From assembly GCF_025994315.1 (NCBI RefSeq), contig NZ_BAQE01000032.1: 64,000 nt of DNA; one strand, written 5' to 3'. The notes beneath the pieces were generated by a model. It was given only the letters and a program-made list of their open reading frames with translations, was not told the origin of the DNA and ran no database searches. The position numbers were made by a program, and so were the translations under genes. Of the stretch, positions 25,347 through 35,386 are shown piece by piece. How positions within the stretch are numbered: the stretch's first letter is position 1; every line of letters begins with the position of its first letter. Source of the stretch: Swaminathania salitolerans (lineage in GTDB: Bacteria; Pseudomonadota; Alphaproteobacteria; Acetobacterales; Acetobacteraceae).

Positions 25347-26647
25347 GAGAAACCGTTCCGGTCAGCGCAGGCGAGTTCGCCGCGCTGATGGCGCGTTTCG
25401 GCCCGTTTCCCTCCGACGATCCGGCCTTTCCCATCGGGATTGCCGTATCGGGCGGGGCAGACAGCCTCTGTCTCGCTCTTCTGATGCGACAATGGCGACG
25501 CGCCGTTCAGGCTTTCGTCGTCGATCACGGTTTACGGCCCGAATCCGCCGCTGAGGCGCGGATGACCATAGGCAGACTGGAGGAGATGGGCGTTCCCGCC
25601 CTTCTCCTGACCCTGACGGGTCTGGACGGGAGGCGGGCGATCCAGTCAGGTGCGCGGGCAGCGCGGTATGCAGCGCTGGACTCTGCCTGCAAGGCCCGGG
25701 GGATCCTCGACCTTGCCCTCGGGCATCACGAGGACGACCAGATCGAGACCCTGACGCTCCGGCGCGCCCATGGCAGCACGGCGCATGGCATGGCCGGTAT
25801 GGCCCGTAGCCGGGAAACGCCGGAGCTTCGCTATCTCCGCCCCCTGCTCGGAATTTCGTCCGCACGGCTGCGCATCACCCTGCGCGACGCCGGGTGCGAC
25901 TGGATTGAGGACCCGAGCAACCGGAACCGGCGATTCGAGCGCGTGCGTATCCGGCAGGATCTGACCCCGGGCGACAGGGTTGCAGCGCGCGGCGATCTGG
26001 CACGATACGGCGCGAAGCGGGACGGGACACAAAGCCGTCTGGGCGCGCTGGCTGGAGAGGTTCTCATGGATCCTCTCGGATTCGCTCTTCTCGGCGAGAA
26101 GCTCCCGGAGCCGGATCTTCTGGCGCGGCTGTGGCAGATCGTCAGCGGTGCGGCTTTCCCGCCTTCACCCCGGCTTCTCGCCGCTCTTCATCGCGCGCCG
26201 CGTCCTGCAACCCTTGGCGGTGCGTTGCTCGCCCGATCCGGACGACTCGGCAGGACATGGATTCTGATGAGAGAGCCCGCCGCGATCACGGCCCGGACAC
26301 CGGTGGCGCCGGGTCTCCTGTGGGATCGACGCTTCGAGATGGCTGGATCGGAGGCGGGGGAAATCGCTCCATTCGCAGCGATGGCGGCGGCGCATGGCGA
26401 GATCGGACCGCTGGGGCGCGAGGCCTCCGATTTCCGGTCATATCCCTATCCGTTTCGTATTCTCGCCGGTCTTCCGGCACTGCGCATCAAGGGACGGCTG
26501 GTGGCCGTCCCCTGTCTCGAGGACCCCGGAGCGGCAACCGGGACTGCGGCCGGGGCAGGGATAAGCATGCGGTTTTCTCCGCCTCTTACCCTGACCGACC
26601 GCTCGGAATGGGGAGATGACCCTGCGACTTGCCGGCCCGGAGCCTGA
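25343..26647 (+). CDS. tilS: tRNA(Ile)-lysidine synthase TilS
   Basis: 434 residues with a TTG start overlapping the cpoB stop. The N-terminal PP-loop ATPase motif is AVSGGADSLCLAL (SGGADS at 36-41); the later LGHHEDDQIETLTLRRAHGS and WIEDPSNRNRRFERVRIR are TilS signatures. It converts cytidine 34 of the CAU-anticodon isoleucine tRNA to lysidine, so it is essential for AUA decoding. The C-terminal domain is diverged. Confidence 0.95.
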   Translation: MRETVPVSAGEFAALMARFGPFPSDDPAFPIGIAVSGGADSLCLALLMRQWRRAVQAFVVDHGLRPESAAEARMTIGRLEEMGVPALLLTLTGLDGRRAIQSGARAARYAALDSACKARGILDLALGHHEDDQIETLTLRRAHGSTAHGMAGMARSRETPELRYLRPLLGISSARLRITLRDAGCDWIEDPSNRNRRFERVRIRQDLTPGDRVAARGDLARYGAKRDGTQSRLGALAGEVLMDPLGFALLGEKLPEPDLLARLWQIVSGAAFPPSPRLLAALHRAPRPATLGGALLARSGRLGRTWILMREPAAITARTPVAPGLLWDRRFEMAGSEAGEIAPFAAMAAAHGEIGPLGREASDFRSYPYPFRILAGLPALRIKGRLVAVPCLEDPGAATGTAAGAGISMRFSPPLTLTDRSEWGDDPATCRPGA

Positions 26648-26802
26648 AAACTTGATCGCGAGGGGCTGGGAACGGACCGACGAATGCTTATGTTAACACG
26701 AGACCGTATGACGCTTGCCCGCCCGGGCAGGACGCCTTTGAGACTGTCGTCCGCATGGTCGGGCAGTCTTCGCCTGTAGCGATTGGAACAATTGAGACTG
26801 TG

Positions 26803-28737
<1,935 letters not shown>

Positions 28738-28760
28738 TGTCGAGGGAGACCGAAGAAAAG

Positions 28761-28785
28761 AAGAGGGCGAAAGCCCTCTTTTTTT
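28761..28785 (+). terminator. Intrinsic terminator after ftsH
   Basis: AAGAGGGC and GCCCTCTT form an 8-bp stem with a GAAA tetraloop followed by a run of T. It is a textbook intrinsic terminator between ftsH and glmM. Confidence 0.92.
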
Positions 28786-28865
28786 GTGGGTTTTTTCGGG
28801 CCGTTGCCTGTGCTTGAAGAGGTCAGGGTGCCCGGTGCGGGACTGTCGGTGAAACAAGGGCGATC

Positions 28866-30236
28866 ATGAGCAACCAAACAAACGCGACGCGCAGGCTTTT
28901 CGGGACGGATGGCATCCGCGGCGAGGCAAACAGCTTTCCGATGACGGTCGATATCGCGCTGAAGCTCGGGCAGGCCGCCGGGCTGTATTTCCGGCGTGGA
29001 GCCCATCGTCACTCCGTGGTTCTCGGGAAGGACACGCGCCTTTCCGGCTATATGATCGAAAGCGCGCTGGTCTCGGGATTTCTCTCTGCCGGTATGGATG
29101 TCATTCTGGTGGGGCCGCTGCCGACCCCGGCAATCGCCATGCTGACGCGCTCGCTGCGGGCCGATCTCGGCGTCATGATTTCTGCATCGCACAATCCGTT
29201 CGGCGATAACGGAATCAAGCTCTTCGGTCCTGACGGTTTCAAATTATCCGATGAGGTCGAGGCCGAGATCGAGGCTCTCATGACGATGGACCTCTCAGCC
29301 AGGCTTGCGTCGCCCGCAGAGGTCGGACGCGCTTCGCGTCTGAACGATGCTGCAGGGCGCTATATCGAAAACGCGAAGGCCTCTTTCCCGCGCGGCTCGC
29401 GTCTCGACGGGTTGCGCATCGTGCTCGACTGTGCCAACGGGGCCGCCTATCGCGTCGCACCGGTCGCGCTCTGGGAGCTGGGTGCGGATGTCATCAAGAT
29501 CGGATGCGCACCCGACGGGATCAACATCAATGCATCCTGCGGCTCGACCCACCCTGCGGCCCTGCAGGAGGCCGTGATTCGCCATGAGGCCGATATCGGG
29601 ATCGCCCTCGATGGAGATGCCGACCGCGTCATCATCGTGGACGAGAAGGGCGAGATCGTCGATGGCGACCAGATTCTCGGTCTGATCGCCCTGTTCCTTC
29701 ACCGGAGCGGTCGCCTGCATTCGACGGATGCCGTCGCGACCGTGATGTCCAATCTCGGTCTCGAGAAGACGCTTCAGGCGCACGGCATCACCCTTCATCG
29801 AACCGCCGTGGGCGATCGTTATGTGGTCGAGCGCATGCGCGAGCTGGGGGCGAATCTCGGCGGTGAACAATCGGGTCACATGATCATGTCCGATTTCACC
29901 ACCACGGGAGACGGTCTGGTCGCAGCGCTTCAGGTTCTCGCGGTTCTGGTGGAGATGCGCGCTCCGGCCAGTGAGATCTGCCGCGTGTTCCGGCCTTATC
30001 CGCAGCTCTTGCGCAACGTGCGCTATACGGGCGCGGACCCGCTCGGGACCGAGCGCCTCATCGAGGCGCGGCGCAAGGCCGAGGCGCGCCTCGGGACCCA
30101 GGGGCGTCTCGTTCTGCGCAAGAGCGGGACCGAGCCTCTCATTCGCGTCATGGCCGAGGCGGAGGACGCCGCCCTGGTGGAGGATGTGGTGGCGTCGATC
30201 TGCGATGCCGTGACCGCGGCAATGACCGGGGAATGA
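28866..30236 (+). CDS. glmM: Phosphoglucosamine mutase GlmM
   Basis: 456 residues. It interconverts glucosamine 6-phosphate and 1-phosphate for UDP-GlcNAc and peptidoglycan synthesis. The phosphoserine loop is MISASHNPFGDNGIKLFG (active Ser near 108), the metal-binding loop is DGDADRVIIVDEKG and the C-terminal phosphate-binding loop is RKSGTEPLIRVM. It overlaps thiD by four bases. Confidence 0.98.
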   Translation: MSNQTNATRRLFGTDGIRGEANSFPMTVDIALKLGQAAGLYFRRGAHRHSVVLGKDTRLSGYMIESALVSGFLSAGMDVILVGPLPTPAIAMLTRSLRADLGVMISASHNPFGDNGIKLFGPDGFKLSDEVEAEIEALMTMDLSARLASPAEVGRASRLNDAAGRYIENAKASFPRGSRLDGLRIVLDCANGAAYRVAPVALWELGADVIKIGCAPDGININASCGSTHPAALQEAVIRHEADIGIALDGDADRVIIVDEKGEIVDGDQILGLIALFLHRSGRLHSTDAVATVMSNLGLEKTLQAHGITLHRTAVGDRYVVERMRELGANLGGEQSGHMIMSDFTTTGDGLVAALQVLAVLVEMRAPASEICRVFRPYPQLLRNVRYTGADPLGTERLIEARRKAEARLGTQGRLVLRKSGTEPLIRVMAEAEDAALVEDVVASICDAVTAAMTGE

Positions 30237-31024
30237 AGGGCCGCGTCCTTATCGTCGCCGGGAGCGATTCCGGGGGAGGGGCGGGCATCCAGGCCGATAT
30301 CAAGACCGTGTCGGCTTTCGGTGGCTTCGCCATGACGGCGATCACGGCGGTGACCGCGCAGAACACGCATGGCGTGCAGGGCATAACAGCCATGTCGCCC
30401 GACTTCGTTGCGTTGCAGATGCGCATGGTTCTGGACGATCTGGGGGCCGATATCGTCAAGCTGGGTATGCTCGGTAATGAGAGCATCGCCGAGGCGGTCG
30501 CCGATACCCTGGCGTGCTATCCCGATCTGCGCTGTATCGTCGATCCGGTCATGATCGCGACCAGCGGGGATTCCCTGATGGGAGACTCGCCCTGTCGGGC
30601 TTATGGCAGACTGATGAAGCGGGCTTTCGTCCTGACGCCCAATCTGCCCGAACTCGCCGAGTTGAGCGGCGAAAACCCCGGCACTGTCGAGGGGGTCTTC
30701 CGTGCGGCCAGAAAGATCTGTCTCGAGCACGGGCCGCGTTACGTTCTGGCGAAAGGGGGGCATCTCGAAGGATCGGTCGTGTCCGATCTCCTCGTCTCAT
30801 CGGAAAGCAGGAAGATCTTTTCGGCGGACAGGATAGAGAGCCGGCATACTCACGGTACGGGGTGCACTCTGGCGAGCGCTCTTGCGACATGCCTCGCCCA
30901 GGGCGAGACGCTCGATCAGGCGGTCATTCGCGCGCGCCGGTATGTGCGTCGTGCCATCCTCGAGGCACCGCCCTTCGGTAAAGGGAGCGCCTGTCCGATG
31001 AATCACGCAGTCAGCTCAGAATGA
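30233..31024 (+). CDS. thiD: Hydroxymethylpyrimidine / phosphomethylpyrimidine kinase ThiD
   Basis: 263 residues. It phosphorylates the pyrimidine half of thiamine. Ribokinase-fold motifs include AGSDSGGGAGIQADIKT, the VTAQNTHGVQG segment and the C-terminal anion hole HGTGCTLASALAT. Translation is coupled to glmM (ATGA). The end overlaps the convergent regulator gene by 9 bp. Confidence 0.95.
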   Translation: MKGRVLIVAGSDSGGGAGIQADIKTVSAFGGFAMTAITAVTAQNTHGVQGITAMSPDFVALQMRMVLDDLGADIVKLGMLGNESIAEAVADTLACYPDLRCIVDPVMIATSGDSLMGDSPCRAYGRLMKRAFVLTPNLPELAELSGENPGTVEGVFRAARKICLEHGPRYVLAKGGHLEGSVVSDLLVSSESRKIFSADRIESRHTHGTGCTLASALATCLAQGETLDQAVIRARRYVRRAILEAPPFGKGSACPMNHAVSSE

Positions 31025-31762
31025 TGCCTGAAGCGAGCTTTCGTCTTTCGCTTCGGTTCTGAGCGCTGTCGCCGGCGTCGTCGCGGGTTTCGCTTCGTCC
31101 CTCAGCACATAACCACGGCCCCAGACGGTGCCGATCAGCTGTCCGGCTCCGAATTGCTGGAGCTTCCGGCGGAGCTTGCAGATGAAGACGTCGATGATCT
31201 TCATCTCGGGTTCGTCGATGCCACCATAGAGATGGTTGAGAAAGGCATCCTTGGTGAGGACGGTTCCGCGACGCAGCACGAGCAGCTCGAGGATCGCATA
31301 TTCCTTGCCCGTGAGCTGCACCGGATTTCCGTTGACGGTGGCGCTCTTGGCGTTGAGATCGATCGAGAGCGGGCCGACCGTCATGATGGTGGTGCTGAAA
31401 CCCCGCGACCGACGCAGAACGGCGTGCAGGCGCGCGAGAAGTTCCTCGGAGTCGAAAGGCTTGGTTATGTAATCGTCGGCGCCCGCATGGAACGCCTTGA
31501 TCTTCGCCTGTGCCCGGCTCAGGCCGCTCAGCACGATGATCGGCGTTTCGATCTGCGTGTTGCGGACGCGCCGGATCACCTCGAAACCTTCGAGATCCTC
31601 CAGCGTCAGCTCGGTCAGGGCCAGATCGTAATCGTAATGGCGCAGCATATCGATCGCTTCGTGCCCGGTCTGGGCGTGATCGATAGTAATACCGCCCTGC
31701 TTCAGCGTTTTGATCAGGGTATGAGCCGTGGCTTGATCGCTTTCCACAAGAAGGAGGCGCAT
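31016..31762 (-). CDS. ctrA: CtrA-like cell-cycle response regulator with Glu51
   Basis: 248 residues from the ATG at 31762 (GGAG upstream), which puts the first residues in register with Caulobacter CtrA. The receiver domain (1-115) has Ser79 and Lys101 in place, but Glu (codon GAG) stands at position 51 where CtrA has its phosphorylated Asp, and the acidic pair reads E7-S8-D9 instead of EDD. The OmpR-type DNA-binding domain (about 125-222) is almost identical to CtrA: LTGKEY, TLTK-like VLTKDAFLNHLYGG, EMKIIDVFICKLRRKL and TVWGRGYVLRD. The tail is longer and ends in ASF rather than two alanines. It controls motility and cell-cycle genes in related bacteria; here it is probably independent of phosphorylation. 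Confidence 0.93.
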   Translation of the reverse strand: MRLLLVESDQATAHTLIKTLKQGGITIDHAQTGHEAIDMLRHYDYDLALTELTLEDLEGFEVIRRVRNTQIETPIIVLSGLSRAQAKIKAFHAGADDYITKPFDSEELLARLHAVLRRSRGFSTTIMTVGPLSIDLNAKSATVNGNPVQLTGKEYAILELLVLRRGTVLTKDAFLNHLYGGIDEPEMKIIDVFICKLRRKLQQFGAGQLIGTVWGRGYVLRDEAKPATTPATALRTEAKDESSLQASF

Positions 31763-31859
31763 ATCGTCAATCTCCAGGGTTGTTGTGATCGTGTTACTAC
31801 CTGAGGTTGCTGTCGGCAAGGAAAATACTTTCTTACCTCAAAAACTTTTCTGGTGAGGA

Positions 31860-31874
31860 GTAACGTGTTTTTAA
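31860..31874. promoter_or_regulatory. Possible CtrA box, one mismatch
   Basis: GTAA-N7-TTAA, one mismatch to the CtrA consensus TTAA-N7-TTAA, about 100 bp upstream of ctrA. Autoregulation is known for Caulobacter ctrA; binding here is inferred. Confidence 0.35.
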
Positions 31875-31926
31875 CGAAGTGGGTCTAAAATTTCATTGTA
31901 TTTACAGTTTGTTCTCATAGTGAACG

Positions 31927-31941
31927 TTAAGAATAGTTGAA
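31927..31941. promoter_or_regulatory. Possible CtrA box, one mismatch
   Basis: TTAA-N7-TGAA, one mismatch to the CtrA consensus, about 165 bp upstream of ctrA. In an A/T-rich spacer such matches can occur by chance. Confidence 0.3.
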
Positions 31942-32021
31942 CGACATCGTCTGATATGGGGATCCTTACGAACAAATTTCCCTATGCATTATTCACGTTC
32001 GTTAACGTAAAAGGTTCCTGA

Positions 32022-32209
32022 GAATCCGCAATTTGAATCCGGATTCTCTTTTTCCACCCGTTTAGGTTGTATGGTGTGGCCTTTACCTTCTTTCATGATT
32101 CTATTGGGTCGTTTGCAAGCATAGATAACGAAATTACGATTCCGGAACGAAACCGGAGTGATTACTTCCCGACCTTCCTCTTCAGGACCTTTATCCGTGA
32201 GCGAGATTC
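32022..32209. promoter_or_regulatory. Cluster of six GANTC (CcrM) methylation sites
   Basis: GANTC pentamers lie at 32022, 32035, 32042, 32097, 32138 and 32205. Two of them form the perfect palindrome GAATCCGGATTC (32035-32046). About 0.7 sites are expected by chance in this length at equal base use. CcrM methylates GANTC in Alphaproteobacteria and, with GcrA, times ctrA transcription in Caulobacter. Confidence 0.6.
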
Positions 32210-32554
32210 GTGCAGATCAAGAGAAATAGTAGGCAGCAGCGTTGGCGCGAGATGCTCGAATGTGCCTCAGCCCTGACCGCAATCCTGCGTCGCGAGACCA
32301 GAGCGCGTCACGTGAGGCATGAAGCAGAGGCCGCGATGATCGCGGCGGAGCGGGCCGTGCTCGAATCGAATGATGAAGACAGCGCTGTGGAGGGCTTCGT
32401 CAGCTGGCTGCCCGAGGCGCGGGACACGATCGAACGTGCGCGTGCGGCTGAACGCGAGGTCGGGATCGATGTCGCAGTCGCCTATCAGGCCTTCGTGATG
32501 GCGCGGAATGCCTCCGAGCATTGCCCCGTGCCGGATGGCGATCTGCGTCCCTGA
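32210..32554 (+). CDS. Small helical protein divergent from ctrA, unknown
   Basis: 114 residues with a GTG start at 32210, or an ATG at 32252; neither has a strong ribosome binding site. The protein is almost entirely charged helix rich in Ala, Arg and Glu (HEAEAAMIAAERAVLES, ARDTIERARAAEREVG), suggesting a coiled coil. A FliJ-like flagellar export chaperone would fit the size, helices and the neighbouring ctrA, but no family motif proves it and no other flagellar gene is in the window. Confidence 0.5.
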   Translation: MQIKRNSRQQRWREMLECASALTAILRRETRARHVRHEAEAAMIAAERAVLESNDEDSAVEGFVSWLPEARDTIERARAAEREVGIDVAVAYQAFVMARNASEHCPVPDGDLRP

Positions 32555-32655
32555 CAGATCTATTGCGACCGGATCGCGGTCGAATGACGGTTTGCGCTCT
32601 CGGGCGTCTGATCGTGCAAGGATTTCTCGCGCCGGTCGTCCGGGGGGAAGGCCAC

Positions 32656-32677
32656 GCGCGCCCCGGTGGGGGCGCGC
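32656..32677. terminator. GC-rich hairpin between convergent genes
   Basis: GCGCGCCCC and GGGGCGCGC form a 9-bp stem with a 4-base loop in the 161-bp gap between the convergent small helical protein and the minus-strand unknown gene. There is no proper T-run, only TTT shortly after on the plus side. Confidence 0.4.
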
Positions 32678-32715
32678 AGGTTTCGCTCCCCCGTCCCGAC
32701 GGCGACAGGCGGGAG

Positions 32716-33135
32716 TCAGGGTTGCGCCCGATGCATGTCCGACGGGGTTTCATTCGTGTCGGTCAAGACGGGGCGGCTGCCGATGATGACGCAGGCAACA
32801 GCCGTGGACGCGTCGCGTACGAACGAGATCCACGTCTCTCCTTCGTCCTCGAACAGATCTGTCTTCAGCGACAGGCGTGCCGGTACGACGCCTTCGCCGG
32901 TCGCCGTCAGCCCCTGGGCCGCGTGAGCGAGCAGATGATGAACGGCGCGTTCCGTCGATGCGACGTCTGCCCCTTCGGGATGGCGGGTCAACAGACGATC
33001 CCGGTCGGCGCTTGAGATGAATGCCGGCACACCCCCCTCGGGCGTGGTTCGCTCGGCCCGCAGGAGATGGCCCTCCTGCGCGAGGCGAATGATGTCGATC
33101 GGGGGGAGGAGCTCAGGGTCGATTGTTATCGGCAT
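32716..33135 (-). CDS. Conserved-looking hypothetical protein
   Basis: 139 residues from the ATG at 33135. No signal peptide or transmembrane helix. It begins with MPITIDPELLPPIDIIRLA and contains FISSADRDRLL, LSLKTDLFEDEGETWISFVRD and AVACVIIGSRPVL. I do not recognise a family. The plus-strand frame covering the same bases (32521-33015) lacks a ribosome binding site and looks less protein-like. It lies 42 bp downstream of the exported protein gene on the same strand and may belong to the aminopeptidase transcript. Confidence 0.6.
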   Translation of the reverse strand: MPITIDPELLPPIDIIRLAQEGHLLRAERTTPEGGVPAFISSADRDRLLTRHPEGADVASTERAVHHLLAHAAQGLTATGEGVVPARLSLKTDLFEDEGETWISFVRDASTAVACVIIGSRPVLTDTNETPSDMHRAQP

Positions 33136-33177
33136 CGTTCGTTTCCGGCGATCGGAGTCAGGGGGGTCAATCGAAGT

Positions 33178-33690
33178 TCACGGAGTCGAGGACGGTGGCA
33201 TTCCCATGGCCTGCATCAGGCGCGCGGTCTCAGCCGGATGGGCCTTGAGCAGCGCAATATTCCCCGGATCCGGCGAGGGAAAGCCCGCAGGAGGTTTCTG
33301 TCCGTGCATGATGGCCACGGTCATGCCGAAAGCCGTCAGGCCGAGCACGAAATCGCGGGGCGTGAAACCATGTGCAGACAGGATTTGCGGGACACCCGGT
33401 GTGGCAGACACCCTGTCTATCGTCTGCTGCAAGGTCAGGCTCGACGAGTCGGGCGGTGCGATCCGGGCCGAGCGGAGCGATTCGACCGTGCCCATGGCGC
33501 GGGACATGAAATCGGAGGGCAGCCTATAGGCGAGACCCGACTCCACATCCGCACGCATTCCCGGCGACATGGACGCCCCGCCCCCGGGAGGCGCGTCCTG
33601 CCCCCGGGCCGCGGGAGTCGCGAGAAAAGCGCCGCAAAGACCGAGAGTCGCGACGACCGGGGCGAGGCGGCTGCGGGGGCGTTTTGTCAT
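33178..33690 (-). CDS. Exported protein coupled to the aminopeptidase, unknown function
   Basis: 170 residues starting at the ATG at 33690, which overlaps the aminopeptidase stop (ATGA). A signal peptide (MTKRPRSRLAPVVATLGLCGAFLATPAARG, cut near residue 30) is followed by a Gly/Pro-rich stretch and a helical domain with YRLPSDFMSRAMGTVESL, HGFTPRDFVLGLTAFGMTVA and a C-terminal GNIALLKAHPAETARLMQAMG. No family is recognised. The longer frame to 33855 lies inside the aminopeptidase gene and is not used. Translational coupling suggests joint expression with the peptidase. Confidence 0.75.
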   Translation of the reverse strand: MTKRPRSRLAPVVATLGLCGAFLATPAARGQDAPPGGGASMSPGMRADVESGLAYRLPSDFMSRAMGTVESLRSARIAPPDSSSLTLQQTIDRVSATPGVPQILSAHGFTPRDFVLGLTAFGMTVAIMHGQKPPAGFPSPDPGNIALLKAHPAETARLMQAMGMPPSSTP

Positions 33691-34928
33691 ACCCAGGCTC
33701 CCTTGCGCATGAGCGGTGTCGCCTTGCCGTCGCAATCCAGCCCATCCACGTCGATCCGGTCCGAACCGATCATCCAGTCGATATGGATCATGCTCGTATT
33801 GGCACCCCGCGCCGACAGCGATTCCGGGGTCGCGCCCTCCGTATCGAACAGGCATTTCGTGTAAGCCTGACCGAGAGCGATATGACTCGAGGCATTCTCG
33901 TCGAAAAGCGTGTTCCGGAACAGGATGCCGGTTTCCGAAATCGGGGAGGCATGGGGGACGAGCGCGACCTCACCGAGTCGCGCGGCGCCTTCATCGGTGT
34001 CCAGGATGCGGCGCAAGGCGTCCTCGCCCTGCCCGGCATGGGCCTCGACGATCCGGCCGTCTTCGAAGCGCACGTTTATGTCGTCGATGAGCGTCCCTTG
34101 ATGAAAGAGCGGCTTGGTGCTTCGCACGATCCCCTTCACCCGGTGGCTATGCGGAGTGGTGAAGACCTCTTCGGTCGGGATGTTGGGGTTGCACGCCACG
34201 CCCGAAGATGTGCGCTCCGAGCCCCCCGCCCATGCATGACCGTCTGCCAGTCCGACCTCGAGATCGGTGCCGGGTCCCGTGAAACGCAGGGCATGGAAGC
34301 GTCTCTCGTTCAGCATCGCTGCGCGGGCGTGCAGGGTGGCGTTATGCGCCCCCCATGCGACCACGGGATCGGCTGCATCGAGTCGCGAGGCGCTGAATAT
34401 GGCGTCCCACAAACGATCCTGCGCCTCGTCCGGAGCAAGATCCGGAAAGACCTGGGCGGCCCAGCTTCGTGTGGCGTAGGCCACGATGGTCCAGTTCGTG
34501 TCGAAACGGGTGATGATTTCCATCGCGGCACGGTTGACGCGCGACGCCGCACGGCTTGCACGCGAGACCCTTTGCGGATCCTGCCCGTTCAGCAGGGTAG
34601 GATTGGCGCCCGTGATCGCGAGTCGGGCCGCGCCTTGCCGGTAGGCGCGGGCGATTCCGTCGGCGAGCCAGTCAGCGCTGACATCGAGGCTTTCGTCGGA
34701 GGCATGGCGGAAACGGGCAAGTGTTGCTTCGTCATCCGCATACTGGGTCGTGACGAGGCTCGCACCGGCGCGATAGGCATGCTCGGTAATCCGCCTGACC
34801 AGACTGACCGCCTCGAGCGGCGCGGAGATGAGAAGCTCCTGGCCGGGCTGGAGATTGAGCCCGATTCTCACGGCGACCTCGCCCAGCCGGTCCAGTCGAT
34901 CGGTAAAGTTTCTGGCGGTCTCGGACAT
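33687..34928 (-). CDS. M29-family aminopeptidase
   Basis: 413 residues from the ATG at 34928; the frame open to 35003 has no support. It matches thermophilic-type aminopeptidases (AmpS/PepS, family M29): QELLISAPLEAVSLVRRI at the start, and the metal-binding region GVACNPNIPTEEVFTTPHSHRVKG, LGEVALVPHASPIS, FDENASSHIALGQAY and IHIDWMIGS, which supply the Glu, His and Asp ligands of the dinuclear site. It is probably a cytosolic broad-range aminopeptidase. The downstream gene overlaps by four bases. Confidence 0.9.
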   Translation of the reverse strand: MSETARNFTDRLDRLGEVAVRIGLNLQPGQELLISAPLEAVSLVRRITEHAYRAGASLVTTQYADDEATLARFRHASDESLDVSADWLADGIARAYRQGAARLAITGANPTLLNGQDPQRVSRASRAASRVNRAAMEIITRFDTNWTIVAYATRSWAAQVFPDLAPDEAQDRLWDAIFSASRLDAADPVVAWGAHNATLHARAAMLNERRFHALRFTGPGTDLEVGLADGHAWAGGSERTSSGVACNPNIPTEEVFTTPHSHRVKGIVRSTKPLFHQGTLIDDINVRFEDGRIVEAHAGQGEDALRRILDTDEGAARLGEVALVPHASPISETGILFRNTLFDENASSHIALGQAYTKCLFDTEGATPESLSARGANTSMIHIDWMIGSDRIDVDGLDCDGKATPLMRKGAWV

Positions 34929-34971
34929 CGTACGGTTTCCTTGGCGCGAAATTGAGAGGCGGGGGCGCAGG

Positions 34972-35253
34972 TTATTCGCCGAAGGTCTCGGCATGATGGG
35001 CACGACGCGGCGCGCGGCGCGGACGTTCGTCGCGCCTGGGGCGATCCTGCGGCTGGGACTCTGCCTTAGATGCCGCGCGGATCTCGACTTCGAGCTCGCG
35101 GATCCGGCGCTGGATGCTCTCGCGCAGGGTTGGCGAGGTATGCGGCTTCATCGCGCCGAGCGTTTCCTTGAGATCGCGAAGCTGCTTCTGCTTTTCGGCC
35201 AGATTGCGGCGGATCGGCTGGTTGTCGGAAAGCTGTCCTGTATAGGAGCGCAT
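34972..35253 (-). CDS. Small coiled-coil protein, unknown
   Basis: 93 residues from the ATG at 35253; a GTG at 35271 is an alternative. It contains a charged heptad-like helix (NLAEKQKQLRDLKETLG, ESIQRRIRELEVEIRAASK) and an Arg/Pro-rich disordered tail. No family is recognised; it might bind nucleic acid or a partner through the basic tail, but this is only a guess. It lies 43 bp upstream of the aminopeptidase gene on the same strand. Confidence 0.6.
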   Translation of the reverse strand: MRSYTGQLSDNQPIRRNLAEKQKQLRDLKETLGAMKPHTSPTLRESIQRRIRELEVEIRAASKAESQPQDRPRRDERPRRAPRRAHHAETFGE

Positions 35254-35386
35254 GAATAGGTCCGTTTTCACTCCGGTATCGTCCGGAGAAAGTCACAAGG
35301 GGAGTCTCCCCTGGGCGCGGAAAGACCGGCGTATCCCGGGAGAGCGTCCCCGTCTCGTTTGAAAGGCTGCGCCAGCCTTCGATGCG

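Larger units (their letters stand above)
31763..32209. other. ctrA upstream region, A/T-rich spacer
   Basis: A 447-bp spacer that is much richer in A and T than its surroundings and should hold the ctrA promoter(s) and that of the divergent small gene. It contains two near-match CtrA boxes and a cluster of GANTC sites, each listed separately. The frame at 32067-32276 has no support. Confidence 0.7.

Noticed and set aside
32521..33015. 164-residue plus-strand frame
   Set aside because: It overlaps the minus-strand unknown gene 32716-33135, which has more protein-like composition and fits the local gene direction.
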